Below are positions 17,399 through 26,210 of a stretch of DNA of 64,000 nucleotides, piece by piece. The notes beneath the pieces are model-generated. The model saw only the letters and a program-made list of their open reading frames with translations, did no database searches and was not told where the DNA came from. Position 1 is the stretch's first letter, and each line of letters starts with the position of its first letter. Source of the DNA: Chryseobacterium vrystaatense (GTDB lineage: Bacteria; Bacteroidota; Bacteroidia; Flavobacteriales; Weeksellaceae); assembly GCF_000737765.1 (NCBI RefSeq), contig NZ_JPRI01000002.1:186001-250000 (forward strand). The letters are read 5' to 3'. A program made the position numbers and the translations under genes.

Positions 17399-20300
17399 TC
17401 ATGAAGCTGCCATTTCTTTCACATTTCCTGTTCTTTTCAAAAATCCCCACGACTGCATTTCACCTTTCAGAGCTTTCCGCAAACTTCTGAATAGCACGAT
17501 ATACATCAGCCATCTGTACCCGAACCGTTGTGGGATTACGTACAGTAAGCCGCTCAGTTTTTCACGCTGCATAATAAATGCCGTGAACGCAAGAGAAGCG
17601 TCTACCAATAGAAAGATCAGATAATAGCTGAATATTTTCCCGCCGTTTCCGGATAAAATCCCAAAGAACATGATGACATCTGCCATTGGAGAAAAGAACG
17701 GAATAATATACTGGAACAGTAAAATATTCGGCATCGCCCAAAGTCCAAGTCCTTTGTATTTCGGGTTCAGGAAGGTCTGGCGCTGTTTCCAGAACATCTG
17801 CATAATTCCGTAAGTCCAGCGGAAGCGCTGTTTCAAAAACTGACTTACAGTTTCGGGTGCTTCAGTCACAGCAACCGCCCTGTTTTCATTAGCAACGGTA
17901 TATCCTTTTCTTAAAATCTTCACTGTAATATCGCAGTCTTCCGCAAGGGTATCGGAAGAATACCCGCCCACTTCAGTGATTACTGATTTCTTAAATGCTC
18001 CTATCGCACCGGGAATCACTGTGATCGCATTGATGTTGGCATACGCAAGCCTGTCAAAATTCTGACTCGTTGTATATTCTATAGACTGCCATCTGGTGAG
18101 CCAGTTTACGGTATTTCCTACTTTCACATTACCTGCTACCGCTCCTGTCTTTTCATCTGAACCTGCATTTAAAAATCTGGAAATCAAATATTTTACAGCA
18201 TCATACTGAAGTTGGGTATCGGCGTCAATACATACTACATACTCTGCATCGGTTTGGGAAATTCCAAAGTTCAGTGCTGTCGCTTTTCCTCCATTCGGCT
18301 TTGTAAAAATTCGAAGTTTCGGATGGTCCGGAAATGCTCCTTTTGCTTTTTCATAGGTTGAATCCTTACTTCCGTCATCTACCATAATGATATCAAAATC
18401 CGGATAGGTCTGTTTTAATAAATTATTCAGGGAAGAAATAATATTCACTTCTTCATTATAGGCAGGAACGATGATTGATACCTTAGGATAAGTTTCCAAA
18501 ACTGGAAATTCTCCCAAAGTTTTTTCTTTTTTTCTTTCCTTAAATGCCCAATACACCATGATAATAAGCCTTATCAGACCTAAACCGATAAATAAGGTGA
18601 AAAGTGCCACCAAAAAATGGCTGATCCCATAAATTGCCGTAGCCAAAACCAGATTGAGCTGCATCATATAATATGATCTTGTTTTCGGAACTTCCGGCAT
18701 CAGTACGCTTTTGCTTTTGTGAAGAATACTGGCAAGATTCGTAAAATGATAGCCTTGTTTCTGAAGTGACGGAATCAAAATCTTAAGTGCTTTAACGGTT
18801 TCTTCCCGTGTATCTCCTCCTGCATCATGCAAAAGGATAATATTTCCCCTCTGCTGCTTAATTCCCGCCATCACCCGTCTTATGATTTCATCGGATTTGA
18901 TACCGGGCTGCCAGTCTTCAGGGTCGATACTTTCTCCGATGTCCAGATAGTTTTGCTGTCTCGCCAGCGCTACAGGTATGATTTCCTCAGAAGTAGTAGG
19001 TTCCGAGTCTGCGTTATAAGGTGCTCTGAACAAAATCGTACTGTGACCGGTGATACATTCTATCAGGAGTCTTGTCAGTTTCATTTCCAGCAAAGCTCTT
19101 TCGGGGCTTACTTTTGCTACATTTTCATGGGTAAAAGTATGGTTTCCGATCTCATGTCCTTCACGGTAAATCCTTTTAACTAATGGAAGGTTTTTTTCGG
19201 CATTAAGTCCAACGAGAAAGAATGCAGCAGGAACATGGTACTTTGAGAGAATATCCAAAATCTGTGGTGTATAGGTATCATCCGGACCGTCATCAAAGGT
19301 CAGGACGAGTTCTTTTTGCGGAGCTTCCCCATATTTTTTCACTTCATAGGAACTTGGATAGGTGATATAGTTCTCGTCAGTAATTATTTTTTCTTTGGGA
19401 TCTATTTCCAGCGCGATTTTTCCGTCATGCGGAGTATTCAAAACATCCAAAACTTCTCCGTCTCCGATATAATCCACCATGGTCTGCCCTTTTACATTTT
19501 CCAATGTTTTTAAATTAAGCTTAGACATACCGGCAGTTGTCATATCCTTATCATAAAAATTCCAGATTCTGCTGTCTTCACTTCCCAGTCTCCACACAGC
19601 GGTTCCTGCCAGCGGATATTCAGAAGAAAAGCGCATGGTATTGAAAATGGAGGCTGCGTCATTGAAAAATACCGTATGGGTATTGTTTTTAGAATCTGTA
19701 TAGGAATAATTTAAGTTGAATGTATTGTCATCATAGTTAATAACCGCTTTGCTTGCGCTTGCTTTAGTAATGGCCTGCATATAGGTAACAGATGCATTGT
19801 CCTCCTTATTGGTACTCCAATCGTATCCATAAGCTCCAAGTCCCAGAATGATTTTTTCAGGAGATGTTTTTTTAAGGATTTTTTCAGTCTGTGCTTCGAT
19901 CCATTTTTGTGAAGAAACAGGTCCGGCATCGCTGTCTACAGCATATTCATCATAGGCCATCAGAATGAAATAATCTACATAAGGATTCAGTTTCTGAATA
20001 TTGTAATCATCATTATCCGTCATGATATCCATGGTAACCAACAGTCTGTTCTGTTTGAACGTTTCTGAAAGTTCTTTCATAAAGGCAATTAGATATTCAT
20101 CAGAATCCAGATTCATATCCTCAAAGTCAATATTGATCCCTTTAAAGTGAAATTTCTGACACTGCAAAGCCAGTTTCCGGATAAGCTGTGTTCTTTTCTG
20201 CGGATCTTTCAGAACTTTCCCAAGCCCTTCGGAGCGGAACTCCCGGTCCGAGTTATTGCTTAAAATAGGCATAGCTGCCACTCCGGTTCTTTTGATAATT

Positions 20301-20827
20301 TTATATCCTTCAGGATCTATATTTGTCTTTAAATCTCCTGTTTTAGGATCAAGAAAGAACCATTCCGGGAACACAAGATTGATATGTCTGATGTTTCTTT
20401 TTAAGGACATAAGAGACTGAGGATCCCAAGCCACATAAAAGGCTGAGCGGATACCTCCCGGAAACATAGACCAGTTTCTGTTTTGATTTTTAAGTCTTTC
20501 TGCTCTTGCTTCCTGAATTTTAGCAAGGCTTGTATGCATGGTTTTTTCAGAAATAAAATTCCTGAAACCTTTATATTCTTTAGATATTCTATTTTCCTGA
20601 AGATAGGGTTTGCTGGCCGTGATGACTGCCTTATAATCTTCTTTAAAAGGTATTTTCGGACTTTTTTCCAGTTTCATCATCAGTCCCAGAGCAAGGAAGA
20701 GCAATACGGCAACGAAGATAAAAATACGGCTTCCCCACTGTACGCTTCTCCAGCGCTTTTTACTATTGGTCTGAAAAATCTGTTTTGAGTTTTCCACGTT
20801 TTTTTGAAATTTATATACTGCGTTCAA
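17399..20827 (-). CDS. three-enzyme fusion: GH18-like, NodB polysaccharide deacetylase, GT2 glycosyltransferase
   Basis: This is a 1142-aa membrane protein. An N-terminal transmembrane helix (about 33-51) is followed by a GH18-type domain (about 120-440) with the catalytic-loop motif GINIDFEDM and Glu 236 in the acid position. Next comes a NodB-type deacetylase (about 505-700) with FDDGPDD (metal Asp 512/513) and GNHTFTH (His 563/567). Two or more membrane helices near 735-775 lead to a family-2 glycosyltransferase (about 785-1070) with VDDGSKD, DADTQ, EDCD and QRFRW, then further C-terminal helices. The logic resembles PgaB plus PgaC of poly-N-acetylglucosamine synthesis: polymerise inside, export, then deacetylate and trim outside. 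The actual polymer is inferred, not known. Confidence 0.88.
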   Translation of the reverse strand: MNAVYKFQKNVENSKQIFQTNSKKRWRSVQWGSRIFIFVAVLLFLALGLMMKLEKSPKIPFKEDYKAVITASKPYLQENRISKEYKGFRNFISEKTMHTSLAKIQEARAERLKNQNRNWSMFPGGIRSAFYVAWDPQSLMSLKRNIRHINLVFPEWFFLDPKTGDLKTNIDPEGYKIIKRTGVAAMPILSNNSDREFRSEGLGKVLKDPQKRTQLIRKLALQCQKFHFKGINIDFEDMNLDSDEYLIAFMKELSETFKQNRLLVTMDIMTDNDDYNIQKLNPYVDYFILMAYDEYAVDSDAGPVSSQKWIEAQTEKILKKTSPEKIILGLGAYGYDWSTNKEDNASVTYMQAITKASASKAVINYDDNTFNLNYSYTDSKNNTHTVFFNDAASIFNTMRFSSEYPLAGTAVWRLGSEDSRIWNFYDKDMTTAGMSKLNLKTLENVKGQTMVDYIGDGEVLDVLNTPHDGKIALEIDPKEKIITDENYITYPSSYEVKKYGEAPQKELVLTFDDGPDDTYTPQILDILSKYHVPAAFFLVGLNAEKNLPLVKRIYREGHEIGNHTFTHENVAKVSPERALLEMKLTRLLIECITGHSTILFRAPYNADSEPTTSEEIIPVALARQQNYLDIGESIDPEDWQPGIKSDEIIRRVMAGIKQQRGNIILLHDAGGDTREETVKALKILIPSLQKQGYHFTNLASILHKSKSVLMPEVPKTRSYYMMQLNLVLATAIYGISHFLVALFTLFIGLGLIRLIIMVYWAFKERKKEKTLGEFPVLETYPKVSIIVPAYNEEVNIISSLNNLLKQTYPDFDIIMVDDGSKDSTYEKAKGAFPDHPKLRIFTKPNGGKATALNFGISQTDAEYVVCIDADTQLQYDAVKYLISRFLNAGSDEKTGAVAGNVKVGNTVNWLTRWQSIEYTTSQNFDRLAYANINAITVIPGAIGAFKKSVITEVGGYSSDTLAEDCDITVKILRKGYTVANENRAVAVTEAPETVSQFLKQRFRWTYGIMQMFWKQRQTFLNPKYKGLGLWAMPNILLFQYIIPFFSPMADVIMFFGILSGNGGKIFSYYLIFLLVDASLAFTAFIMQREKLSGLLYVIPQRFGYRWLMYIVLFRSLRKALKGEMQSWGFLKRTGNVKEMAAS

Positions 20828-20883
20828 AAAGCGTGAAAAAGAACATCAATTTTATTAAAATAAAATTAAAAAAAAGCTGGTTT

Positions 20884-22134
20884 CTAGATATTTATAAGAA
20901 GCCCCACCAAATCCTGAATAATTTTCTGCGAAACAAAATTCATGAAATCAAGTCTGTCCAAATGAGGCATATATAATGTCGAAGTGACCTCGTGATCATG
21001 AATTCGTATGGTATAAAAAACAGTCCCCACTTCCTTGCCGTCCTCACCTCTTCCGGGACCTGCAACACCTGTTGTGGAAAGAGAAATATCGGTATCAAAC
21101 AATTCCTGACATCCTTTCGCCATTTCACTGGCGACCTGCCCACTTACTACTGTAAACTGGTCTACGGTTTCTTTAGATACTTTTAAAATCTGTATTTTTT
21201 TTTCTGTTGCATAAGGCACGATACCACCAATAAAATATTTTGAGCTTCCGGAAGTGGAGGTGATCATTTTTGCCAGCTCTCCTCCGGTACAGCTTTCTGC
21301 TGTGGATATGGTTAGTTTTCTTTCAGTAAGGATTTCTGCGAGGATCTTTTCTATTTTGTCTTCTGTTACCGCTATCACATGATCTTTTACCAAAGGAAGA
21401 AGTTTCTGAATCTCTTCCTCTGCCTGCTGTTTCAGGGCTTCTTCATTATCTCCTGAAGCAGTAAGTCTAAGTTTAACACGTGTTCCTACCGGAAGATAGG
21501 ACAGGGATAGATTTTCAGGAAGTGCCAGTTCCCAGTGTTCAATGGTATCTGCAAGAATACTCTCAGGAATTCCTACTACGGAAACAATTCTGGTATAGAT
21601 ATAATAGAGATTGAATTTATCTTTTAAATAAGGAACAATCTGATCTCTGATCAGGGGCTTCACTTCATAAGGAACTCCCGGAAGGCTGAAACACAATTTT
21701 CCTTCCTGCTCCATCATCATGCATGGTGCCGTTCCAAAATGATTCTGAAAAACAACGGATTTCGTAGGAACGAATGCCTGCTCTTTATTTCTTTCGAGGA
21801 TATCAATCCGGCCGCGTCTTTCCATATAGCCTTTAAGATGGTTAAAAGTCACCTCATCCAGTGCAATTTCATCATTGAAAAATTCAGCCAGTGCTTTTTT
21901 GGTTTTATCATCCCTTGTTGGGCCGAGCCCTCCTGTTGTTATGATAAGATCTCCCATTTCGAAAGCAGCTTTTAAGGTCTGTTTAATGGTCGCGATCTCA
22001 TCTGATATGGTGAAAATTTGTGTAACCTGTATGCCGATGTTTTTAAGTTCAGTGGCAATAAAATTAGAGTTGGTGTCAACGGTGTTTCCGGAAAGGATTT
22101 CGTCACCGATAGTAATCAGAACAGCTTTTTCCAT
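20884..22134 (-). CDS. cinA: CinA-family protein (nicotinamide mononucleotide deamidase-like)
   Basis: The 416-aa protein has both CinA domains. The N-terminal MoaB-like (COG1058) domain has TIGDEILSG (about residues 7-15) and TTGGLGPTRDDKT (about 66-78). The C-terminal PncC-type domain has STAESCTGGELAKMI (about 278-292), FIGGIVPYA, and GVAGPGRGEDGK. The C-terminal domain in this family deamidates NMN in pyridine nucleotide recycling; the N-terminal part can act as ADP-ribose pyrophosphatase. Cytoplasmic. It is upstream of the glycosyltransferase fusion on the same strand, but the gap contains T-rich sequence and cotranscription is uncertain. Confidence 0.92.
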   Translation of the reverse strand: MEKAVLITIGDEILSGNTVDTNSNFIATELKNIGIQVTQIFTISDEIATIKQTLKAAFEMGDLIITTGGLGPTRDDKTKKALAEFFNDEIALDEVTFNHLKGYMERRGRIDILERNKEQAFVPTKSVVFQNHFGTAPCMMMEQEGKLCFSLPGVPYEVKPLIRDQIVPYLKDKFNLYYIYTRIVSVVGIPESILADTIEHWELALPENLSLSYLPVGTRVKLRLTASGDNEEALKQQAEEEIQKLLPLVKDHVIAVTEDKIEKILAEILTERKLTISTAESCTGGELAKMITSTSGSSKYFIGGIVPYATEKKIQILKVSKETVDQFTVVSGQVASEMAKGCQELFDTDISLSTTGVAGPGRGEDGKEVGTVFYTIRIHDHEVTSTLYMPHLDRLDFMNFVSQKIIQDLVGLLINI

Positions 22135-22210
22135 AAATAAATTCTTGAAAGAAAATGTCCTGCAAATGACGTAAAAATCTACGGCTGCTACAACATAAAA
22201 TGATTTTTTC

Positions 22211-22218
22211 TATCTTTG
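22211..22218 (+). promoter_or_regulatory. -7 promoter box for the 157-aa protein gene
   Basis: TATCTTTG matches the Bacteroidota -7 consensus TAnnTTTG and lies 33 bases before the start at 22252. No clear -33 TTG is seen at the right distance. Confidence 0.5.
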
Positions 22219-22251
22219 GCTGATACTGTTTAAAACTATAATTATTCGGCA

Positions 22252-22725
22252 ATGGCAAAATATGATGATGCTTCCTGGCACTATGGCGGAGAATATCCGG
22301 AAAATTTACCAGATGAAAATGCAGCTACCCATATCGGAATGTTCCTCACATGGTGCATCCACAATAATCTGATATCGGAAGAGTTATCAGAAGATTCACA
22401 GGATGAACTTCAGAGCGTAAAAAGACGGGAGATGACCGGAGGTGAATTCCTGATGGATGTATGTGATGAAAAATTCAGCTCACATGATCTTAATGACCTG
22501 GGTAATGGTTTTGCAAAGGCCTATTACAATGATGATACAGCCTTTGGAAAAAAATTCAATTCATTTGCAGATGATTATTCAGAGACTTTTGACAGAAAAG
22601 CAGAAGAAAATGATTTCGAATACGAATCTTTTTATCATGTAGAAGACACTTTCGAAAACTATGATCTGATAAAACCTCAGATAGATCAGCGTTTTGAGGA
22701 ATGGAAAGAGTTTTCCGGGGTTTGA
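22252..22725 (+). CDS. uncharacterised acidic protein (KYDDASWHYGG family)
   Basis: A 157-aa, strongly acidic, soluble protein. It opens with AKYDDASWHYGGEYPENLP and continues with ATHIGMFLTWCIHNNL, a pattern I associate with a widespread family of unknown function (DUF7832-type). These acidic single-domain proteins have the look of immunity or inhibitor proteins, but nothing nearby is a recognisable toxin. It is a single gene divergent from cinA, with a good -7 box upstream. Confidence 0.65.
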   Translation: MAKYDDASWHYGGEYPENLPDENAATHIGMFLTWCIHNNLISEELSEDSQDELQSVKRREMTGGEFLMDVCDEKFSSHDLNDLGNGFAKAYYNDDTAFGKKFNSFADDYSETFDRKAEENDFEYESFYHVEDTFENYDLIKPQIDQRFEEWKEFSGV

Positions 22726-22901
22726 TCCTCGGAAAGTTGGAGGAATTCAGAGTAACTGTATGTTACGAGTTGTGAGTGTAGGAGGTTAAGCAGCATTAAA
22801 TAAACTACACATATCCTGTAGTAGAGACAGTTCGAAGCCATCAGTGGCAGATCTGATGGCTGATATCTGAATCCAATACCTAAAATCATGGTTCTTGAAT
22901 C

Positions 22902-23441
22902 CTAATTATGTTTCACCCAGATCAATTCATCGGTATTGTAGCCTATCTTTTTTGCTTTTTCGATGAAACGCTGTTTGATACTTTCGGGAATAGAAGTTGT
23001 TCTTGACAGAATCCATAAATATTTTAAACTGCTTCCTGCTACTAAAGCATACTGATAATCTTCGTCTATATCAATAACGTTATATCCGGCCCAGATTGGT
23101 TTGAAAAATGAAACTTTCAGACGGGCATCGGTTTTGTCTTTTACAAATCTGCCTTCTCCGACAGATTCTTTCCATTCTTTTTTGACATAATCATATCCTC
23201 TATTTTTGACACGGATGGAGCCATCGGGATTTTCAGAATATTCGGCGGTGACATTGTCCATATTTTTCTCGAATCTGTAATCAAAACGGGCAATTTCATA
23301 CCATCTTCCAAGGTATTTTTTAGCATCAAAATTATTTACTGCTGTTGCACCTCTTGGAATTCCCCCAGAACAGGAACTGTAAAGCATGAGACCTAAAACA
23401 CCTAAAGTAACCGGAATAGCAATTTTCTGAAGAGTTTTCAT
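22902..23441 (-). CDS. blc: bacterial lipocalin Blc-like lipoprotein
   Basis: Blc-type lipocalins bind lysophospholipids or similar ligands in the outer membrane. The 179-aa precursor has a signal peptide with a lipobox near LYSSC (Cys about 24). The lipocalin motif KKYLGRWYEIARFDYRFEK (about 41-59) and the block ENPDGSIRVKNRGYD follow, then the third conserved block in LVAGSSLKYLWILSRTT. The family normally ends close to this length. It appears to be monocistronic. Confidence 0.9.
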   Translation of the reverse strand: MKTLQKIAIPVTLGVLGLMLYSSCSGGIPRGATAVNNFDAKKYLGRWYEIARFDYRFEKNMDNVTAEYSENPDGSIRVKNRGYDYVKKEWKESVGEGRFVKDKTDARLKVSFFKPIWAGYNVIDIDEDYQYALVAGSSLKYLWILSRTTSIPESIKQRFIEKAKKIGYNTDELIWVKHN

Positions 23442-23514
23442 AATGGGATTATTTTTGTGACTGCCCTGAAAACTTCAAAAATAATGCCTTTCCGCTGTTA
23501 AGGAAGAATAAATT

Positions 23515-24249
23515 CTACGAAAAAACTTTAAGAAAATTGTCTTTAAAACTGCCGGAAACCTCAATTTCAGTGTCATCAGTAAGCATAACAGTCCCGCTTT
23601 TATGATACGATTTTACAAATCCGGCATTGATGATATGAGAACGGTGTACCCTTACAAAAGGATTTTCGAGGAGATCATCAAAATGTTTCAGGAAGCGGCA
23701 TACCATTTTCTTTGAACCGTCGGTAAGATAAACCTGTGTAAAATTTCCATCTGCCTGAAGCCTTAAAATATCTTCTGTTTTTACTACATCAAATCCCTGA
23801 AGTGTTGGCAGAATCAGTTGCTGTTTTTCAGGCTTTAGTTTTAAATTTTCAAGGAGGATTTTATTCCGGTTGAGCTCTTCTTTTTTTTCAAGACTTTCTG
23901 CCACTTTATTGACCGCCAGAATTAGCTCCTGAATATCAATTGGTTTTAAGATATAGTAACTGGCTGATTTATTAAGTGCCTGTAATGAATATTGCGAAAA
24001 TGCTGTGATAAAAATGGTTTCATAGGAAAATTCTTTGGTAGCTTCAAGCACATCAAAGGCATTTCCGAAAGGCATTTCTACATCCAGAAAGACCAATTGA
24101 GGCTGTTTTTCAGCAATCAAAGGAACGGCTTCTTTGATGTTTTCCGCTTCTCCTACAAGTTCTATCTGCGGACAGTATTTCGTTATATAATTTCTGAGAA
24201 CTTCTCTTGCAATGATCTCATCGTCTACGATTACGGATTTTATTTTCAT
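23515..24249 (-). CDS. LytTR-type response regulator
   Basis: The 244-aa protein has a receiver domain (about 1-120). Acidic residues are at IVDDE and the phospho-acceptor Asp is in LVFLDVEMP (about residue 55), with Lys in YILKPID (about 102). A LytTR DNA-binding domain (about 140-244) contains the RVHRSHIIN motif. LytTR proteins bind two direct repeats about 21 bp apart. Its likely partner is the TPR-bearing kinase at 26,211, four genes upstream on the same strand. Matching 21-bp direct repeats occur in front of three genes at 28.1-31.0 kb. Confidence 0.92.
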   Translation of the reverse strand: MKIKSVIVDDEIIAREVLRNYITKYCPQIELVGEAENIKEAVPLIAEKQPQLVFLDVEMPFGNAFDVLEATKEFSYETIFITAFSQYSLQALNKSASYYILKPIDIQELILAVNKVAESLEKKEELNRNKILLENLKLKPEKQQLILPTLQGFDVVKTEDILRLQADGNFTQVYLTDGSKKMVCRFLKHFDDLLENPFVRVHRSHIINAGFVKSYHKSGTVMLTDDTEIEVSGSFKDNFLKVFS

Positions 24250-24287
24250 TTTGATCAGGTTACAGGTGGCAGTTAATAGGCTGTAGA

Positions 24288-25001
24288 TTATTGGTATTTC
24301 CCGTTTTTAAATTTTAAAATGTGATAGAAGGTTTTTGAGGTTTCATCTTCTTTACAGTCTCCATTTACTTCTTTCGTTTTTCTGTTGACGGATACTGTTT
24401 TGATCTTAAGATCGGTAAAACTGTTTGTTTTCGTTTTATCCATCATAATCACCGACTGATCGTCGTCAGATTCACCGGTACAACGGGTATCCCACTCTGC
24501 ACTGTAAGTATTCAGTTCAAAGGTATTCAATACTTTTTTAAGTGTATCTCCCTGCGGATAATAGAGTGAGATTGTTTCTGAAGAATAAGGATTGGGCTGG
24601 CTGCCGTTTTTAACGTTCACTTTTATCCCAAAAGCGCGGATCCCACCGGCGATATTATACAATCCGGTATCTATGGTTATACTTCTTACCATCACAGCAT
24701 CGGAGGTAATTTCGACCGGATCAAAATACTTATTTTTGATGCTTCCGTTTTCATCTGTGATCACAATATAGTTACGGACCACAAAGAAGTCTTCCTCTTC
24801 TTTACCCTGAAGAACGGGTATTACAGCAATATATGAATCTTCTGCATTGGGCATTTTCTTTTCCATACAGAATTCTCCTTTGATTGCGGTTTTGTCAAGC
24901 TTTAAGCTTTTCACTATGTTCTCAAACCGGTTGCTATCGATTTCCTGTCCGTGCAAAATTCCTGCAAGCAGTACGATCCATATCAATAAATACTTCTTCA
25001 T
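24288..25001 (-). CDS. secreted protein of unknown function
   Basis: A 237-aa precursor with an N-terminal signal peptide (MKKYLLIWIVLLAGILHG, cleavage before QEID). The mature protein is a charged beta-rich domain with DENGSIKNKYFDP and two cysteines (CTGESDD, GDCKEDET). No family recognised. It ends 38 bases upstream of the LytTR regulator start and may share its transcript. A role sensing or reporting on the envelope is possible but unproven. Confidence 0.6.
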   Translation of the reverse strand: MKKYLLIWIVLLAGILHGQEIDSNRFENIVKSLKLDKTAIKGEFCMEKKMPNAEDSYIAVIPVLQGKEEEDFFVVRNYIVITDENGSIKNKYFDPVEITSDAVMVRSITIDTGLYNIAGGIRAFGIKVNVKNGSQPNPYSSETISLYYPQGDTLKKVLNTFELNTYSAEWDTRCTGESDDDQSVIMMDKTKTNSFTDLKIKTVSVNRKTKEVNGDCKEDETSKTFYHILKFKNGKYQ

Positions 25002-25105
25002 CTTTCTTTTAATCTGGGGTAAAATATCCAGGTATTCAGGTAAAAGTAAAAAATATTTAGCTTATACTACCATTTTGAAACATAAAACTCAGCCACATGT
25101 TTTCC

Positions 25106-25522
25106 TCATACCCGTTTCCATTTCCATGCATGCCAAACAATGAGTATAGTGATCAGGCTTTCCAACAAAGCCAGAAAAACATAAAATGCACGCCATGAAC
25201 TTAATGAAGTAGCTGCTATAAGCAACATCACTACAGTAAAAAAAACACCTAAAACGATATTGAGTATTCTGTTGATCTGAGGTTTCAAAATAAGGGATAA
25301 AAATACCATTAGAGCAGGAAGTGACAGCAAAAATGCAGCTGAGAAAAGCTTGAAGGGAGAATCCAGCAAATTTATTCCTTCTACAAGCCCTTTCACTTTT
25401 TGTGGTACGTAAAGTTCAAAATAGTCACCATAGAGATAACATAATGTGACAGAGGCCCAAAGACCGGAAAGTATTATCTTAATGTTTACTTTGACATCTT
25501 CAAATTTTCTTGAGTTATTCAT
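25106..25522 (-). CDS. four-helix membrane protein (DUF6326-like)
   Basis: The start at 25522 gives a 138-aa protein. A short cytoplasmic segment KFEDVKVNIKI is followed by about four transmembrane helices and a basic C-terminus (HAWKWKRV). The block GLWASVTLCYLYGDYFELYVP is the hallmark of the DUF6326 family. The upstream ATG at 25606 would overlap the neighbouring gene and is not needed. It starts 20 bases after the stop of the DUF4386 gene. Function unknown; probably cytoplasmic membrane. Confidence 0.7.
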   Translation of the reverse strand: MNNSRKFEDVKVNIKIILSGLWASVTLCYLYGDYFELYVPQKVKGLVEGINLLDSPFKLFSAAFLLSLPALMVFLSLILKPQINRILNIVLGVFFTVVMLLIAATSLSSWRAFYVFLALLESLITILIVWHAWKWKRV

Positions 25523-25542
25523 AATAGTTTTGTTTTCAGAAA

Positions 25543-26199
25543 TTAATCTATTGGTACAGGTCCTGTCTTTTTGTTTTTCACTCCCATGACCAACAGCCAC
25601 AAACAAATTCCAATTTCGCCAATGGAAGCCGGTAATGTTATATAATCCGCTATAGTATAATCTGAAAAGTCAGGAACAACAGTTCTCGAAAATACATTGA
25701 TTACATATCCCAAGCATCCCAGCATTAAACAAACACCTAAAATCTTTGGTAAAAACCCAGATGTATAAACCAGATAACCGAACGGGAAAAGCCAAAGCCC
25801 CCAAAAGATCTGAACAATTAAAATTCCTTTATTGTAAGTGTTCAACAGAAACATCACCTGAGACTGCAGCTGTTCTGCATTCAATGTTTTTAGATAACCG
25901 GCTCCTTCAATAATGGTAAGCACGGAAAACTTATTCTGTAAATTAATGAATGAAATGGGAACACTTATGAGTGCAAGAATGACCATCAACTTTGCATAGG
26001 TGCCGTTGACATCTTTCAGTAATCTATACAAAACTAAAGGAAGCAAAGTAAATGCAATATAACAAAGCATACTGCCCGCAATACCTAATCTGAATAGTTG
26101 TACAGAGGAAGAAATATTGTGAAAAGTAAGCGCAGGATCCTCCCGAACTATGAGTTGCGACGGCACATACAGAAAAACAAAACAAACTAATAAAAACAC
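25543..26199 (-). CDS. DUF4386 family membrane protein, N-terminus short
   Basis: A 218-aa protein with about six transmembrane helices. It carries the DUF4386 landmarks YVPSQLIV (end of helix 1), FHNISSS, FWGLWLFPFGYLVYTSGFLPKILG and the C-terminal DYTIADYITLPASIGEIG. The first helix begins almost at the start: the only plausible initiator is GTG at 26199, 11 bases after the kinase stop. The usual short 'ARIAG'-type N-terminal segment of the family is missing. Either translation starts at this GTG or the N-terminus was lost. It is cotranscribed with the kinase. Confidence 0.72.
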   Translation of the reverse strand: MFLLVCFVFLYVPSQLIVREDPALTFHNISSSVQLFRLGIAGSMLCYIAFTLLPLVLYRLLKDVNGTYAKLMVILALISVPISFINLQNKFSVLTIIEGAGYLKTLNAEQLQSQVMFLLNTYNKGILIVQIFWGLWLFPFGYLVYTSGFLPKILGVCLMLGCLGYVINVFSRTVVPDFSDYTIADYITLPASIGEIGICLWLLVMGVKNKKTGPVPID

Positions 26200-26210
26200 A
26201 AAGAATACTT

